In this document: piece by piece, positions 9,230 through 19,570 of the stretch | How positions within the stretch are numbered: the stretch's first letter is position 1 | Layout: the number at the start of each line of letters is the position of its first letter | Origin: Syntrophomonadaceae bacterium | GTDB lineage: Bacteria > Bacillota > DSM-12270 > Thermacetogeniales > Thermacetogeniaceae | Direction of reading: 5' to 3' | Assembly (NCBI GenBank): GCA_012839645.1 | Contig: DUMY01000074.1 | Span: 1 to 34,202 of the forward strand | DNA: 34,202 nt | The notes under the pieces: model-generated | Database searches by the model: none | What the model saw: the letters and a program-made list of their open reading frames with translations, nothing else | Told to the model about the DNA's origin: nothing | Translations under genes and position numbers: made by a program

Positions 9230-9574
9230 GTGTTTGCAATTGTAGAAACCGGTGGTAAACAGTATAGTGTCCGCGAAGGGACCGTTCTGCGAGTAGAGAA
9301 GATTGATGCTGCTGAGGGAGACCAGGTGGTGTTGGATAAGGTTCTGGCGGTAAATGTCAATGGAGAGTTTCAGGTAGGTACTCCCTATGTACCCGGAGCA
9401 CAGGTGACAGCCCAGGTTCTCAGGCAGGGGAAAGCCAAAAAAATAATTGTTTTCAAGTATAAGCCTAAGAAGAACTATCGCCGGCGGAAAGGGCACCGGC
9501 AGTTATTTACAGAGTTAATGGTGCAGGATATCTCTTTGGGACAGCAGGAGGAGACCGCAGCTGCGGAGTCATAA
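9230..9574 (+). CDS. rplU: 50S ribosomal protein L21
   Basis: VFAIVETGGKQYSVREGTVLRVEKIDAAEGDQVVLDKVL; GTG start with gaaggagg SD; ORF 9194..9574. Confidence 0.96.
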   Translation: MFAIVETGGKQYSVREGTVLRVEKIDAAEGDQVVLDKVLAVNVNGEFQVGTPYVPGAQVTAQVLRQGKAKKIIVFKYKPKKNYRRRKGHRQLFTELMVQDISLGQQEETAAAES

Positions 9575-9598
9575 AGACTGGCGAAGAAGACGAAGACA

Positions 9599-9958
9599 AT
9601 GATTAATGCCACATTTTTTGAAGGTAAACACGGTGAGCTGCGAGGTTTTCTGGTTCGGGGTCATGCGGGATATGCCCCGGCAGGTGAAGATATAGTCTGT
9701 GCCGGTGTTTCGGCTCTTGTACAAACAGCGGCAGTGGGTTTAAGGTGCTTTCTTTCTGTGGAGCCGCTGGTAGATGACCGGACGAAAAGCTTGAACGACG
9801 TTTTTGTGAAATTGATACTGCCAGAAAATTTGACAAGAGAGGATAAAAGAACTGCCCAGGTGATCCTGGAAACCATGGAACTTGGTATACAGGGGATCGC
9901 CGGAAGTTACGGAAAATACCTTGAAGTGAGGAGGTGCTGTAAAAATGAAAAATTTTAA
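9599..9958 (+). CDS. prp: Ribosomal-processing cysteine protease Prp
   Basis: [33 protein letters not shown] (His and Cys motifs); between rplU and rpmA. Confidence 0.93.
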   Translation: MINATFFEGKHGELRGFLVRGHAGYAPAGEDIVCAGVSALVQTAAVGLRCFLSVEPLVDDRTKSLNDVFVKLILPENLTREDKRTAQVILETMELGIQGIAGSYGKYLEVRRCCKNEKF

Positions 9959-10235
9959 GTTTGATCTGCAGTTATTCGCAACTAAAAAGGGAGTAGGCAG
10001 TTCCCGCAACGGGCGTGACAGTGAGTCTAAGCGACTGGGTTTGAAAAGGCATGATGGCCAGTTTGTTAGAACCGGGAACATCATTATTCGCCAGCGAGGA
10101 ACAAAGGTCCATCCCGGCTGGAATGTAGGCCGCGGCAAAGATGACACCCTTTTTGCCTTGGCTGACGGTTATGTGAGGTTTGAGGCAAGAGGCAAAAAGA
10201 GGAAGCAGGTCAGTGTTTATGCTGAAACGGTCTAA
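9945..10235 (+). CDS. rpmA: 50S ribosomal protein L27 with Prp-cleaved N-terminal extension
   Basis: [41 protein letters not shown]; overlaps prp by 14 bp. Confidence 0.97.
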   Translation: MKNFKFDLQLFATKKGVGSSRNGRDSESKRLGLKRHDGQFVRTGNIIIRQRGTKVHPGWNVGRGKDDTLFALADGYVRFEARGKKRKQVSVYAETV

Positions 10236-10255
10236 TACTGATAAATCGGAAGACA

Positions 10256-10280
10256 TCCCCTGGCCTTAAGGACCAGGGGA
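10256..10280 (+). terminator. Hairpin between rpmA and obgE (possible weak terminator)
   Basis: TCCCCTGG..CCAGGGGA 8-bp stem with an additional inner CC-TTAA-GG; only weak U-tract follows. Confidence 0.45.
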
Positions 10281-10320
10281 ATTTGTTATTACCCGCTGTG
10301 CGGTGAACTTGTGAGGTTAA

Positions 10321-11595
<1,275 letters not shown>

Positions 11596-11637
11596 AAGAT
11601 GTCACATTTGACATATGAAGGGTGAAGGTGGCAGGAA

Positions 11638-11931
11638 TTGTTGACTGGAAAACAGAAAAAGTATTTACGAGGCCTGGCTACCAAAATGGCTCCTGTTCTT
11701 CAAGTGGGAAAGTCAGGAATCAGTGATAATGTAATAAAACAGCTGGAGGAGACACTGATAGCACGGGAATTGCTCAAAGTGCGGGTACTGCCCAACTGTC
11801 CGGTTGAGGTTAGTGATGTCGCTTCCATTTTGAGTGAGCGAACACAATCGGAGATTGTACAGGTGATCGGCCGGAATGTGGTTTTTTACCGGCGGAAAAT
11901 GGAGGTCGGAGACCAGAAGTCGGATGCCTAA
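11638..11931 (+). CDS. yhbY: YhbY family RNA-binding protein
   Basis: LTGKQKKYLRGLATKMAPVLQVGKSGISDNVIKQLEETLIARELLKVRVL; TTG start (11638 or 11641). Confidence 0.9.
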   Translation: MLTGKQKKYLRGLATKMAPVLQVGKSGISDNVIKQLEETLIARELLKVRVLPNCPVEVSDVASILSERTQSEIVQVIGRNVVFYRRKMEVGDQKSDA

Positions 11932-11982
11932 TTGGTGGTCATCCCCGCGTCTCACGTCTCAGGGGAGAATGGAGAATTGTTG

Positions 11983-13128
11983 ATGCTCGGTTGCGAACGC
12001 GCACAAGTGAAAGAGGCGCGCCGGATTGTAGTGAAGGTAGGAACGAAGATTATCTGCGGGAGCAGTGGTCAGCTGGACCTTCGGCGTATGGAAAGCCTGG
12101 TACAGGATCTGTCAGCTATCTGGAAAGAGGGGCTGGAAGTGATACTGGTCAGTTCTGGGGCCATTGGTGCCGGAGTGGGAAGGTTAGGGCTTTCGAGCAA
12201 GCCCAGGACGATTCCGGAAAAGCAGGCAGCAGCTGCAGTTGGCCAGGGAATCCTTATGCAGCACTATGAAACATTTTTTACACCCCATAGGATTGTCGCA
12301 GCACAGGTGCTCCTTACCAGAGAGGATATCACTAACCGTGAGCGCTATTTGAATGCCCGCCATACCCTGCAGTCGCTGTTGGACTTTCGGGTTGTTCCTA
12401 TCGTCAATGAAAATGATACGGTAGCAGTGGAAGAAATTCGCTTTGGGGATAACGATAATCTGGCTGCCCTGGTGGCATGCTTGGTTGACGCTGATCTATT
12501 GATTCTGCTCACAGATCTGGATGGCTATTATACATCGGACCCCAACAAAAACAAGGATGCTAAACTGATTCCAGAAATTTATGAGATTACACCGGAGATC
12601 GAGGCTGCTGCCGGTGGGCGTGGATCTGCTTTGGCCACCGGTGGGATGGAAACAAAGATCATGGCAGCAAAGGTTTCCATGCAGGCCGGGATACCCATGG
12701 TTATTGCCAGCGGTATGAAAAAAGGAACACTGCCGGCAGTTATAAAGGGCAAGCAGATAGGAACACTTTTTGTGCCCCGGGAAGACCGCATGCAGGCACG
12801 CAAGCTCTGGATTGCTTTCGGTTCTCCACTACAGGGAAGGGTTGTTGTGGATCAGGGTGCTGCCAATGCGCTTTTAAAAAAAGGGAAGAGCCTGCTGCCT
12901 ACAGGTATTGTCAGGGTTGAGGGGTCATTTACATCTGGTAATGCTATAAGTATTGTTGACACTACGGGGCAGGAGATCGCCAGGGGTATCAGTAATTATA
13001 CTGCTCAGGCACTGCAGTTGATCAAGGGGCACAACAGCGGACAGATCAAAGAAATTTTGGGTTATCACGACTATGATGAAGTGGTCCACAGGGATAACCT
13101 CACGATTGTTTTTAATAACGGTACTTGA
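11983..13128 (+). CDS. proB: Glutamate 5-kinase
   Basis: RRIVVKVGTKIICG, VSSGAIGAGVGRLGL, NENDTVAVEEIRFGDNDNLAA; C-terminal PUA-type region. ORF 11932..13128; ATG at 11983 likely. Confidence 0.94.
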   Translation: MLGCERAQVKEARRIVVKVGTKIICGSSGQLDLRRMESLVQDLSAIWKEGLEVILVSSGAIGAGVGRLGLSSKPRTIPEKQAAAAVGQGILMQHYETFFTPHRIVAAQVLLTREDITNRERYLNARHTLQSLLDFRVVPIVNENDTVAVEEIRFGDNDNLAALVACLVDADLLILLTDLDGYYTSDPNKNKDAKLIPEIYEITPEIEAAAGGRGSALATGGMETKIMAAKVSMQAGIPMVIASGMKKGTLPAVIKGKQIGTLFVPREDRMQARKLWIAFGSPLQGRVVVDQGAANALLKKGKSLLPTGIVRVEGSFTSGNAISIVDTTGQEIARGISNYTAQALQLIKGHNSGQIKEILGYHDYDEVVHRDNLTIVFNNGT

Positions 13129-13147
13129 AAAGGAGGTCTAGCAAATT

Positions 13148-14401
13148 ATGCTGGAAAACCAGATGAGGGAGATCGGAGAGTCAGCAAAAAAAGCCTCATA
13201 TGTACTTGCAGGGATCTCTACTGAGGTCAAGAACCAGGCTCTACAGGCAATGGCTAGAGCACTGGAAGAGAGGGTCGAGATGATTATCGATGCCAACCGG
13301 CAGGATATGGATGACGGCAGGGCAAAAGGGCTGAGCGATGCTCTGCTGGATCGTCTGCTGCTGACTCCGGAGAGAGTCAAAGGTATGGCTGAGGGTTTGC
13401 GGGAGCTTATTGGTCTCCCTGACCCGGTCGGTGAGGTATCCAACATGCGCACAAGACCGAACGGCTTGCGAGTGGGGAAGATGAGGGTACCGTTAGGTGT
13501 CATCGGGATTATCTATGAGGCACGCCCTAATGTTACTGTAGATGCTGCCGGACTCTGCCTCAAGGCAGGAAATGCGGTAGTGATGAGGGGTGGTTCTGAG
13601 GCTTTGAATTCTAACATGGCTTTGGCTAATGTGATCAGTGCTGCAGCTACAAGTGCTGGGATTCCAGAAGGAGCCATACAGCTGGTACCGACAACGGATC
13701 GGGAAGCAGCCAACATGATGATGACTATGAATGAGTATATCGATGTCTTAATTCCTCGAGGAGGGACAGGCCTAATCAAGGTAGTCACTGCCCATGCTAC
13801 AGTGCCTGTACTACAGACGGGTGTCGGCAACTGCCATACATATGTTGAAGAGGATGCGGATCTTGATGCAGCCCTCAAGATAGTTGTGAATGCCAAAACG
13901 CAGCGTCCAGGTGTATGCAATGCCCTGGAGACACTTTTGGTTCATGATAAGGTGGCACAGGAGTTCTTGCCCATGGCTGCTGATGCACTTCAGGAAAAAG
14001 GAGTGGAGCTGCGGGGATGTCCGCGAACCCAAGAGATTATACGCGACTGCACACCGGCAGCAGAAGATGATTGGGGAACTGAATACCTGGACACAGTCAT
14101 GGCAGTAAAGGTGGTTAAAGATATAGAAGAAGCCATTTCACACATCCAAAGCTATGGCACTAAACACTCAGAAGCCATCATTACAAACAGCTATAAGAAG
14201 GCCTCCCTTTTTGTACAAAGAGTTGATGCAGCTGCTGTTTTTGTTAATGCTTCAACGCGCTTTACAGATGGAAATCAGTTTGGTTTGGGGGCTGAGATTG
14301 GGATTAGTACCCAGAAACTGCATGCCCGAGGGCCTATGGGCCTTGAGGAGCTTACCTCCAGCAAATTTATTGTTCTCGGGGATGGACACGTCAGGTCATA
14401 A
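13148..14401 (+). CDS. proA: Gamma-glutamyl phosphate reductase
   Basis: VPLGVIGIIYEARPNVTVDAAGLCLKAGNAVVMRGGSEA; VFVNASTRFTDGNQFGLGAEIGISTQKLHARGPMGLEELT. Confidence 0.97.
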   Translation: MLENQMREIGESAKKASYVLAGISTEVKNQALQAMARALEERVEMIIDANRQDMDDGRAKGLSDALLDRLLLTPERVKGMAEGLRELIGLPDPVGEVSNMRTRPNGLRVGKMRVPLGVIGIIYEARPNVTVDAAGLCLKAGNAVVMRGGSEALNSNMALANVISAAATSAGIPEGAIQLVPTTDREAANMMMTMNEYIDVLIPRGGTGLIKVVTAHATVPVLQTGVGNCHTYVEEDADLDAALKIVVNAKTQRPGVCNALETLLVHDKVAQEFLPMAADALQEKGVELRGCPRTQEIIRDCTPAAEDDWGTEYLDTVMAVKVVKDIEEAISHIQSYGTKHSEAIITNSYKKASLFVQRVDAAAVFVNASTRFTDGNQFGLGAEIGISTQKLHARGPMGLEELTSSKFIVLGDGHVRS

Positions 14402-14433
14402 TAGCTTTAATAAAGAGGGGTAGGAACGCACTC

Positions 14434-15081
14434 ATGAAGGAGCAGCGGATTGGGATACTGGGCGGCACATTTGACCCCATTCACTATGGACACCTGGTGG
14501 CGGCTGAGACAGCTAGAGAAAAATATTCCTTAGAGCAGATTATTTTTGTGCCAACAGGTATTCCACCCCATAAGGAACCAGATATGATAACAGATTTTTG
14601 GCATAGGCATCTGATGGTTGTGCTGGCCGTACTGGGGAACCCGTATTTCAAGGTCAGTAGCCTTGAGTATGAACGCGGTGGAATCACCTATACAGTTGAT
14701 ACCATGCGCCAACTGCGTCAAATATATGATGAAGACACAACTGACCTTTATTTTATAACCGGTGTTGATACTATTTTGGATGTCTTCGGTTGGCGAGAAC
14801 CGAAAGAGCTTTTTTCATTATGTAAGTTTATTGCTGCCGCACGCCCTGGATATGATCTACGAATTGTAAAAGAGGTTTTTGGGAAGTACTATGATAATGT
14901 TGTGGGCTTCCTTGAAATGCCGCAGATGGATATATCATCCTCAGATATCCGCAGTCGTGTTCAGGAAGGAAGGTCTATTAAGTACCTGGTTCCCGAGGCG
15001 GTAGAGAACTATATCAGACAGCAGGGACTCTATTCTTCTGATGTAGCAAAACCCACGCGGCGGTTGGTGAATAAAAGTTAA
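14434..15081 (+). CDS. nadD: Nicotinate-nucleotide adenylyltransferase
   Basis: RIGILGGTFDPIHYGHLVAAETAREKY; FVPTGIPPHK; ISSSDIRSRVQEGRSIKYLVPEAVENYI. Confidence 0.96.
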   Translation: MKEQRIGILGGTFDPIHYGHLVAAETAREKYSLEQIIFVPTGIPPHKEPDMITDFWHRHLMVVLAVLGNPYFKVSSLEYERGGITYTVDTMRQLRQIYDEDTTDLYFITGVDTILDVFGWREPKELFSLCKFIAAARPGYDLRIVKEVFGKYYDNVVGFLEMPQMDISSSDIRSRVQEGRSIKYLVPEAVENYIRQQGLYSSDVAKPTRRLVNKS

Positions 15082-15180
15082 TAATAGGGTGTCCGATACT
15101 GTTATCTGAAGGGATGTAAAGAACAGTTTGCTTATATTAGAATAGTATGCAGAGGAGATAGTAATTTAAAGGGGGGTTAT

Positions 15181-15780
15181 GTGAGAACGGCTGGAACTGG
15201 GTCAAAGATGCTGGAGTATGAAACAATATTAAGAGACAAATTAACCGGGAGTAGGTATGACCATGTTCGTGCTGTCTGCACGTGTGCAGGTGAACTGGCT
15301 GATCTTTATGGCATAGATCGGGAAAATGCGGAACTGGCAGGTTTGCTCCATGACTATGCCCGGGATATGCATCCGGATGATTTGCTACGCATCGGGCGGG
15401 CGAGGAAGCTGGTCACTTGTAATGTTGAGGAACAGGTTCCGGTTCTGCTACATGGGCCTGTGGGAGCAGTGCTCATTAAGGAAGAACTAGGTATCAATGA
15501 CATCCAGGTGTTGGATGCAGTTGCCCTACATACCCTCGCGGGTCCCGGTATGGGAAGGCTGGCCCAGGTGATCTATATCGCTGATCTTATAGCTGTGGGA
15601 AGAGATTTCCCAGCTGTGAGCCATCTGCGAAACCTAGCTAGGGAAAATCTTGATAAGGCACTGCTGGAATGCATTGCCTCTACTATTTGTTACTGTTTAG
15701 AAAGGCGACAACTTATCCACCCCCAGACTATTGAGGCGTGGAATTTTTATTCTATCGGTAACCGAGAGGAGGGAATTTAA
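15181..15780 (+). CDS. yqeK: HD-domain hydrolase YqeK (symmetrical Ap4A hydrolase family)
   Basis: YDHVRAVCTCAGELADLYG, AGLLHDYARDMHPDDL, VALHTLAGPGMGRLAQVIYIADLI; position between nadD and rsfS. Confidence 0.92.
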   Translation: MRTAGTGSKMLEYETILRDKLTGSRYDHVRAVCTCAGELADLYGIDRENAELAGLLHDYARDMHPDDLLRIGRARKLVTCNVEEQVPVLLHGPVGAVLIKEELGINDIQVLDAVALHTLAGPGMGRLAQVIYIADLIAVGRDFPAVSHLRNLARENLDKALLECIASTICYCLERRQLIHPQTIEAWNFYSIGNREEGI

Positions 15781-15783
15781 AGA

Positions 15784-16137
15784 TTGGATTGCGGCCAGGA
15801 AAGGGCCATCAATGCTGCACAAGCAGCCGCCAGGAAAAAGGCGCTTGATATCATAGTTCTCGATTTGAAAGGAATCTTTCCTGTAGCAGATTATTTTGTG
15901 GTCTGCAGTGGGCGTAGTACTGCACAACTCGCGGCGATAGTTCGTGAAGTCGAGGATGAACTCAAGAAGCACAGCGATAACGACGGATTTTACCGCAGGC
16001 AGGGCAGCCCTGAATCAGGATGGATTTTGCTGGATAATGGGGATGTGGTTATTCATATATTCAGCGAAGAAGCTCGAGAATTTTATGATATCGAACGCTT
16101 ATGGGGCGACGGCAGAGTAATAATGGAAAGTTCATAA
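15784..16137 (+). CDS. rsfS: Ribosome silencing factor RsfS
   Basis: ALDIIVLDLKGIFPVADYFVVCSGRSTAQLAAIVREVED; WILLDNGDVVIHIFSEEAREFYDIERLWGD. Confidence 0.94.
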   Translation: MDCGQERAINAAQAAARKKALDIIVLDLKGIFPVADYFVVCSGRSTAQLAAIVREVEDELKKHSDNDGFYRRQGSPESGWILLDNGDVVIHIFSEEAREFYDIERLWGDGRVIMESS

Positions 16138-16226
16138 ATAAATAAGTAAGTGGCAGGAATAATCAAATATTTCGTCGAAGTTCCTCAGTATGCTCAGTAT
16201 ACTGCCAAATAAAGGCGTGATCGGTT

Positions 16227-17177
16227 TTGCCAGAGCCTGTTACTAAATTAAAGCACAACCGGCCAACATTTTTCTTCTTGGCTCTTGTTTTTACAGTAAT
16301 AGTTCTGCTTAACTATTTCACAGTGAAGATTTATGAACAGGCAGCACGAAGAGGAATGATGTCAAGCTCTAGGTTTTTAGAGTACGGCAGCTTGATTGGA
16401 AAAGGGCTGCTGGTATTAATAGTTCTCTTTTGGATCATTTATTTGGCTGCTAGTTGTATAAGTCACTATCGGACGTTGAACAGGAATTATAGTGAACTTC
16501 AAAAAAGCCTAGTAGATACAAAGGATGAAGTTAACCGCGTTTACTTTGCGGCTTTGAATACCCTTACCGCAGCTCTTCAGGCCCGGGATGGAGCATCATT
16601 ACAGCACCTTGAACGTGTGGCACGTTATGCTGTTGCCCTGGGAAAGAAGGTAGAGTTGCCATCTAAAAACCTGGTTGATGTCTATTGTGCCGCCTTGCTG
16701 CATGATTTCGGCAAGATCGGGATACCTGAAAATATCTTAAATAAACCTGGTTCACTTACCAGTGAGGAGTTTGCTGAAGTACGCAAACATCCGGAGATTG
16801 GGACACAGATTCTGAAAACACTTATTCAATCGGAAAATGTTTCTTCGATCATTTTGCATCACCATGAATTCTATAATGGGGCAGGCTACCCGTCAGGATT
16901 GGCAAAGGATGAGATACCATTAGGTGCTCGTATAATCGCTGTGGTGGATGCCTATGATGCCATGATCTCCAACCGGCCGTATCGGAAGGCGATGACACAT
17001 GAAGAAGCTGTTGCCGAGTTGGTTCGCTGCGCCGGTGTTCAATTCGACCCCTGTATTGTTATGCACTTCCTGGAAATAGTTGAACAGGAGCAAGAGGGGG
17101 TACAGATCCTTCCTGAAGAAAACTACCTTGAGGACATCTCCTATGATATTTATGATATTCCCCATGTTATTAATTAA
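16227..17177 (+). CDS. Membrane HD-GYP domain protein (predicted c-di-GMP phosphodiesterase)
   Basis: Two N-terminal TM segments; HDFGKIGIPENILNKPGSLTSEE, HHHEFYNGAGYPSGLAKDEIPLGARIIAVVDAYDAM. Confidence 0.9.
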   Translation: MPEPVTKLKHNRPTFFFLALVFTVIVLLNYFTVKIYEQAARRGMMSSSRFLEYGSLIGKGLLVLIVLFWIIYLAASCISHYRTLNRNYSELQKSLVDTKDEVNRVYFAALNTLTAALQARDGASLQHLERVARYAVALGKKVELPSKNLVDVYCAALLHDFGKIGIPENILNKPGSLTSEEFAEVRKHPEIGTQILKTLIQSENVSSIILHHHEFYNGAGYPSGLAKDEIPLGARIIAVVDAYDAMISNRPYRKAMTHEEAVAELVRCAGVQFDPCIVMHFLEIVEQEQEGVQILPEENYLEDISYDIYDIPHVIN

Positions 17178-17397
17178 AGGTATACTGCGGGCAATTACTT
17201 GCGTTATCTTGAATCCTGTATAGCAGCAACTGCTCAGCCCAACTATACCATTCCTTCGGATGTCCCTTAGCCTTATCCTGGTGAAGAATGTGAGATTGTT
17301 AACGTACAAGATAGTCGAAATCTGCTGCACTTTGTGTTAATATATGCTATAAACTACATATATATGGGGAGGAATTTAGCGGAAGATAAAGAAGTAA

Positions 17398-17483
17398 TCC
17401 TTGAGTAAATATCATACCAGAAGGTATGGGCTAAGATTGCGCCGGTTTATATATATCCATAAGGAAAAGAAGTTACTCAAGGA
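17398..17483 (+). promoter_or_regulatory. Inverted repeat in 5' leader able to sequester the SD of the downstream LuxR-type gene
   Basis: TCCTTGAGTAA (17398-17408) is exactly complementary to TTACTCAAGGA (17473-17483), which overlaps AAGGAGG; inner hairpin CATACC-AGAA-GGTATG (17413-17428). Confidence 0.5.
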
Positions 17484-17492
17484 GGACCCAAA

Positions 17493-18110
17493 ATGGAATA
17501 TCGTCTTATAATCGGCAGTAATTCGGTGGAGTGGCGCGAGTGTCTGGCTGCGGCATTTAGGAGCAACGGTATCTTTCATGTTTTGGGTACATTTTCTACA
17601 TCCGAAATTATTGAAACAGCATCTGATCACTACCCGGATGTTGTTATCTGGGAAGTAAATGCAGCCGACCCTTTACCCGTTATTACTAAAATCAGTGTGA
17701 ACAGCCCCTTTTCCCTGATCGTGATCATCCTGCGGAACCCCATTGAATACGATATGTCGGAATTAGTTCGTTCGGGCATAAAGGGCTGCTTACCTGTACG
17801 TCTGCTGCCCAAACAGATAGTGCATGCGGTTGAACTGATTGTTGATGCCGGAGTGCTTTGTCTCCCGCGCTTTGGTCCGGAGTATAATGGCAAGAGCGGT
17901 TCTTCAGATATTCAAAATTATCTAAAGAGTCTCACCAAAAGGGAGCAGGATGTGCTGGCTTTACTCAACAAAGGGCATTCAAACCAGGAGATCGCTTCTG
18001 CCCTTTTCATCTCGACTTCTACGGTTAAATCCCATATGCGCAGTATTTTCCGCAAATTGGAGGCGCGCAATCGTAATGAGGCGCAGGCGCTGACCATGCA
18101 GTGTTTATAA
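17493..18110 (+). CDS. NarL/LuxR-type regulator with degenerate receiver domain
   Basis: C-terminal HTH SLTKREQDVLALLNKGHSNQEIASALFISTSTVKSHMRSIFRKLEARNRNEAQ; receiver-like N-terminus lacks the acidic pair, and VVIWEVN replaces the VxxxD site. Confidence 0.88.
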   Translation: MEYRLIIGSNSVEWRECLAAAFRSNGIFHVLGTFSTSEIIETASDHYPDVVIWEVNAADPLPVITKISVNSPFSLIVIILRNPIEYDMSELVRSGIKGCLPVRLLPKQIVHAVELIVDAGVLCLPRFGPEYNGKSGSSDIQNYLKSLTKREQDVLALLNKGHSNQEIASALFISTSTVKSHMRSIFRKLEARNRNEAQALTMQCL

Positions 18111-18191
18111 TTGGTAAGTAAAGGACATCCCCATGTGTTTTGGATAAATAAGGAACTCTATATGTATTGGTAAAATTATAAAAATATTTGG

Positions 18192-18219
18192 AAAGGCCTG
18201 GATTGGTCCAGGCCTTTTT
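18192..18219 (+). terminator. Intrinsic terminator after the LuxR-type gene
   Basis: AAAGGCCTGGA-ttgg-TCCAGGCCTTTTT, 11-bp perfect stem plus T-run. Confidence 0.88.
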
Positions 18220-18529
18220 ATTTTGTTGGTAAAAAAAACTTTACTCCTTCGACTGTACTAAATTTTTGTATAAATCAAGCATACACAAAATATTTAACAT
18301 ATGGCATTAATCGTTTAGATCGTTGATCGTCCTACATTCAGCCCGCTGGATGATGCCATTCCACTGTTGGCATAGTCTACGAACCAGTTCAGTAAGCAAA
18401 TAATTCGGGTTTTAAGTTAGAGGCTAGCGTTTATTTCCTAATGTTCATTGGGACATTCATAGTACAGGATTAGCTAGTAGTAGCAATTTAGTTATTTATG
18501 CTCACTTCTGTTTGTCCCAATTTCCCTCT

Positions 18530-18570
18530 TTTGGTCAATAGCAGTTGAGAAAGAAACCGTGATAAGGTAA
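18530..18570 (+). promoter_or_regulatory. Upstream box shared with the flp operon: GGTCAATAGcAGTTGAGAAA...TGATAA
   Basis: Nearly identical 20-mer occurs at about 24225-24244, in each case a few hundred bases or less upstream of a surface-appendage operon. Confidence 0.55.
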
Positions 18571-18766
18571 TAAAAGTCAAGATAAGCCTATTGTTACCAT
18601 TAGGCGGAAACGGCAGTATTTGTGATACCAGAACCTTGTTTGATCAATGTCGTGATTTTTGGTTCAACCACAGGAAAAAGGGACAACCGGAGGTGAGTGC
18701 CAGAAACAACAGCCATTAATTGTGTTTCTAATTTATTAAAACTCGAAAACTAGGAGGCTTGTGCGT

Positions 18767-19456
18767 ATGAAATCCAAAAAGACCATGTTAATTTGTTTGG
18801 TCGCAGTGCTTGCCCTGGCTATGATGGGCTTTGGGTTTGCTAAGTGGTCTGATTCTGTGAAATTTGAGGGCAAGGTAGCAACTGGTAATGTAGGAGTTAA
18901 TATTCAGGCACTTGGGACCAATGATGAGGGGCCCGACCCCAATTGTGGAGAAGGTGATAACTGGGAAGGCAAGGATGTTGCCAGTTGTGATATGTGGACA
19001 GAATGTGGTAAAACGGTTAAACTCCACATCAAAAATGCTTATCCATGGTATGCACCGTGTTTTACCTTCCGCATTAATGGTCTGGGCACTGTGCCTGTTA
19101 AGGTGGAGGATGTAAAACTTACCAATTGGTCCGGTGAGTTGGGCAAATTTATAGTAATGTCAGGCTGGGAGATTCATGTGGTTAACCCTGCATCCCATGG
19201 ACTGCCTGCGGAAGACAGGACAATTAATCCGTCAAAGGGTGGTTATCCCGCAAACTGGCAAGGCCTTGCAGAAGCCCTTAAGTATATTCAGCTTCATAAA
19301 GGTGGATATATTGATGTCTCGGTTTGCATGTATATTCAGGAAGATATATATGAATGTGGAAAGAAAAAGACTGCTCCGCAAAATGCCAGCAGTATTGGTA
19401 AAATCAAAATTGATGTTGCTCAGTGGAATGAAGTTGGGCCCAGCCCAGCACAGTAA
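18767..19456 (+). CDS. TasA/camelysin-like fibre protein with SipW-type signal peptide (copy 1)
   Basis: MKSKKTMLICLVAVLALAMMGFGFAKWSDSVKFEG; NAYPWYAPCF...GTVPVKV motif; SD aggagg 9 nt before ATG 18767. Confidence 0.75.
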   Translation: MKSKKTMLICLVAVLALAMMGFGFAKWSDSVKFEGKVATGNVGVNIQALGTNDEGPDPNCGEGDNWEGKDVASCDMWTECGKTVKLHIKNAYPWYAPCFTFRINGLGTVPVKVEDVKLTNWSGELGKFIVMSGWEIHVVNPASHGLPAEDRTINPSKGGYPANWQGLAEALKYIQLHKGGYIDVSVCMYIQEDIYECGKKKTAPQNASSIGKIKIDVAQWNEVGPSPAQ

Positions 19457-19490
19457 TGATTGTCTGTAAACTTTGATGAGAGCTATTGTA

Positions 19491-19524
19491 GGCATGGTGG
19501 GGGATTTATGACCCCCACCATGCC
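19491..19524 (+). terminator. Strong intra-operon hairpin between TasA-like copies 1 and 2 (attenuator or 3'-stabiliser)
   Basis: GGCATGGTGGGGG-atttatga-CCCCCACCATGCC, 13-bp perfect stem; no T-tract. Confidence 0.7.
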
Positions 19525-19570
19525 AGAATTAATGATACATCCTCAGCCTTGGCGGGAGGAGTAGCTGAAA

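Noticed and set aside
17398-17490. c-di-GMP-I (GEMM) riboswitch upstream of the LuxR-type gene
   Set aside because: There is a small GAA-loop hairpin, but the conserved CACGCA..GGCAAACC..ACGCAAAGCC elements are not present; kept only as an unnamed SD-sequestering structure.
18440-18457. AATGTtcattgggACATT as a LuxR operator dyad
   Set aside because: Only a 5-bp dyad and not repeated upstream of the flp operon; too weak.
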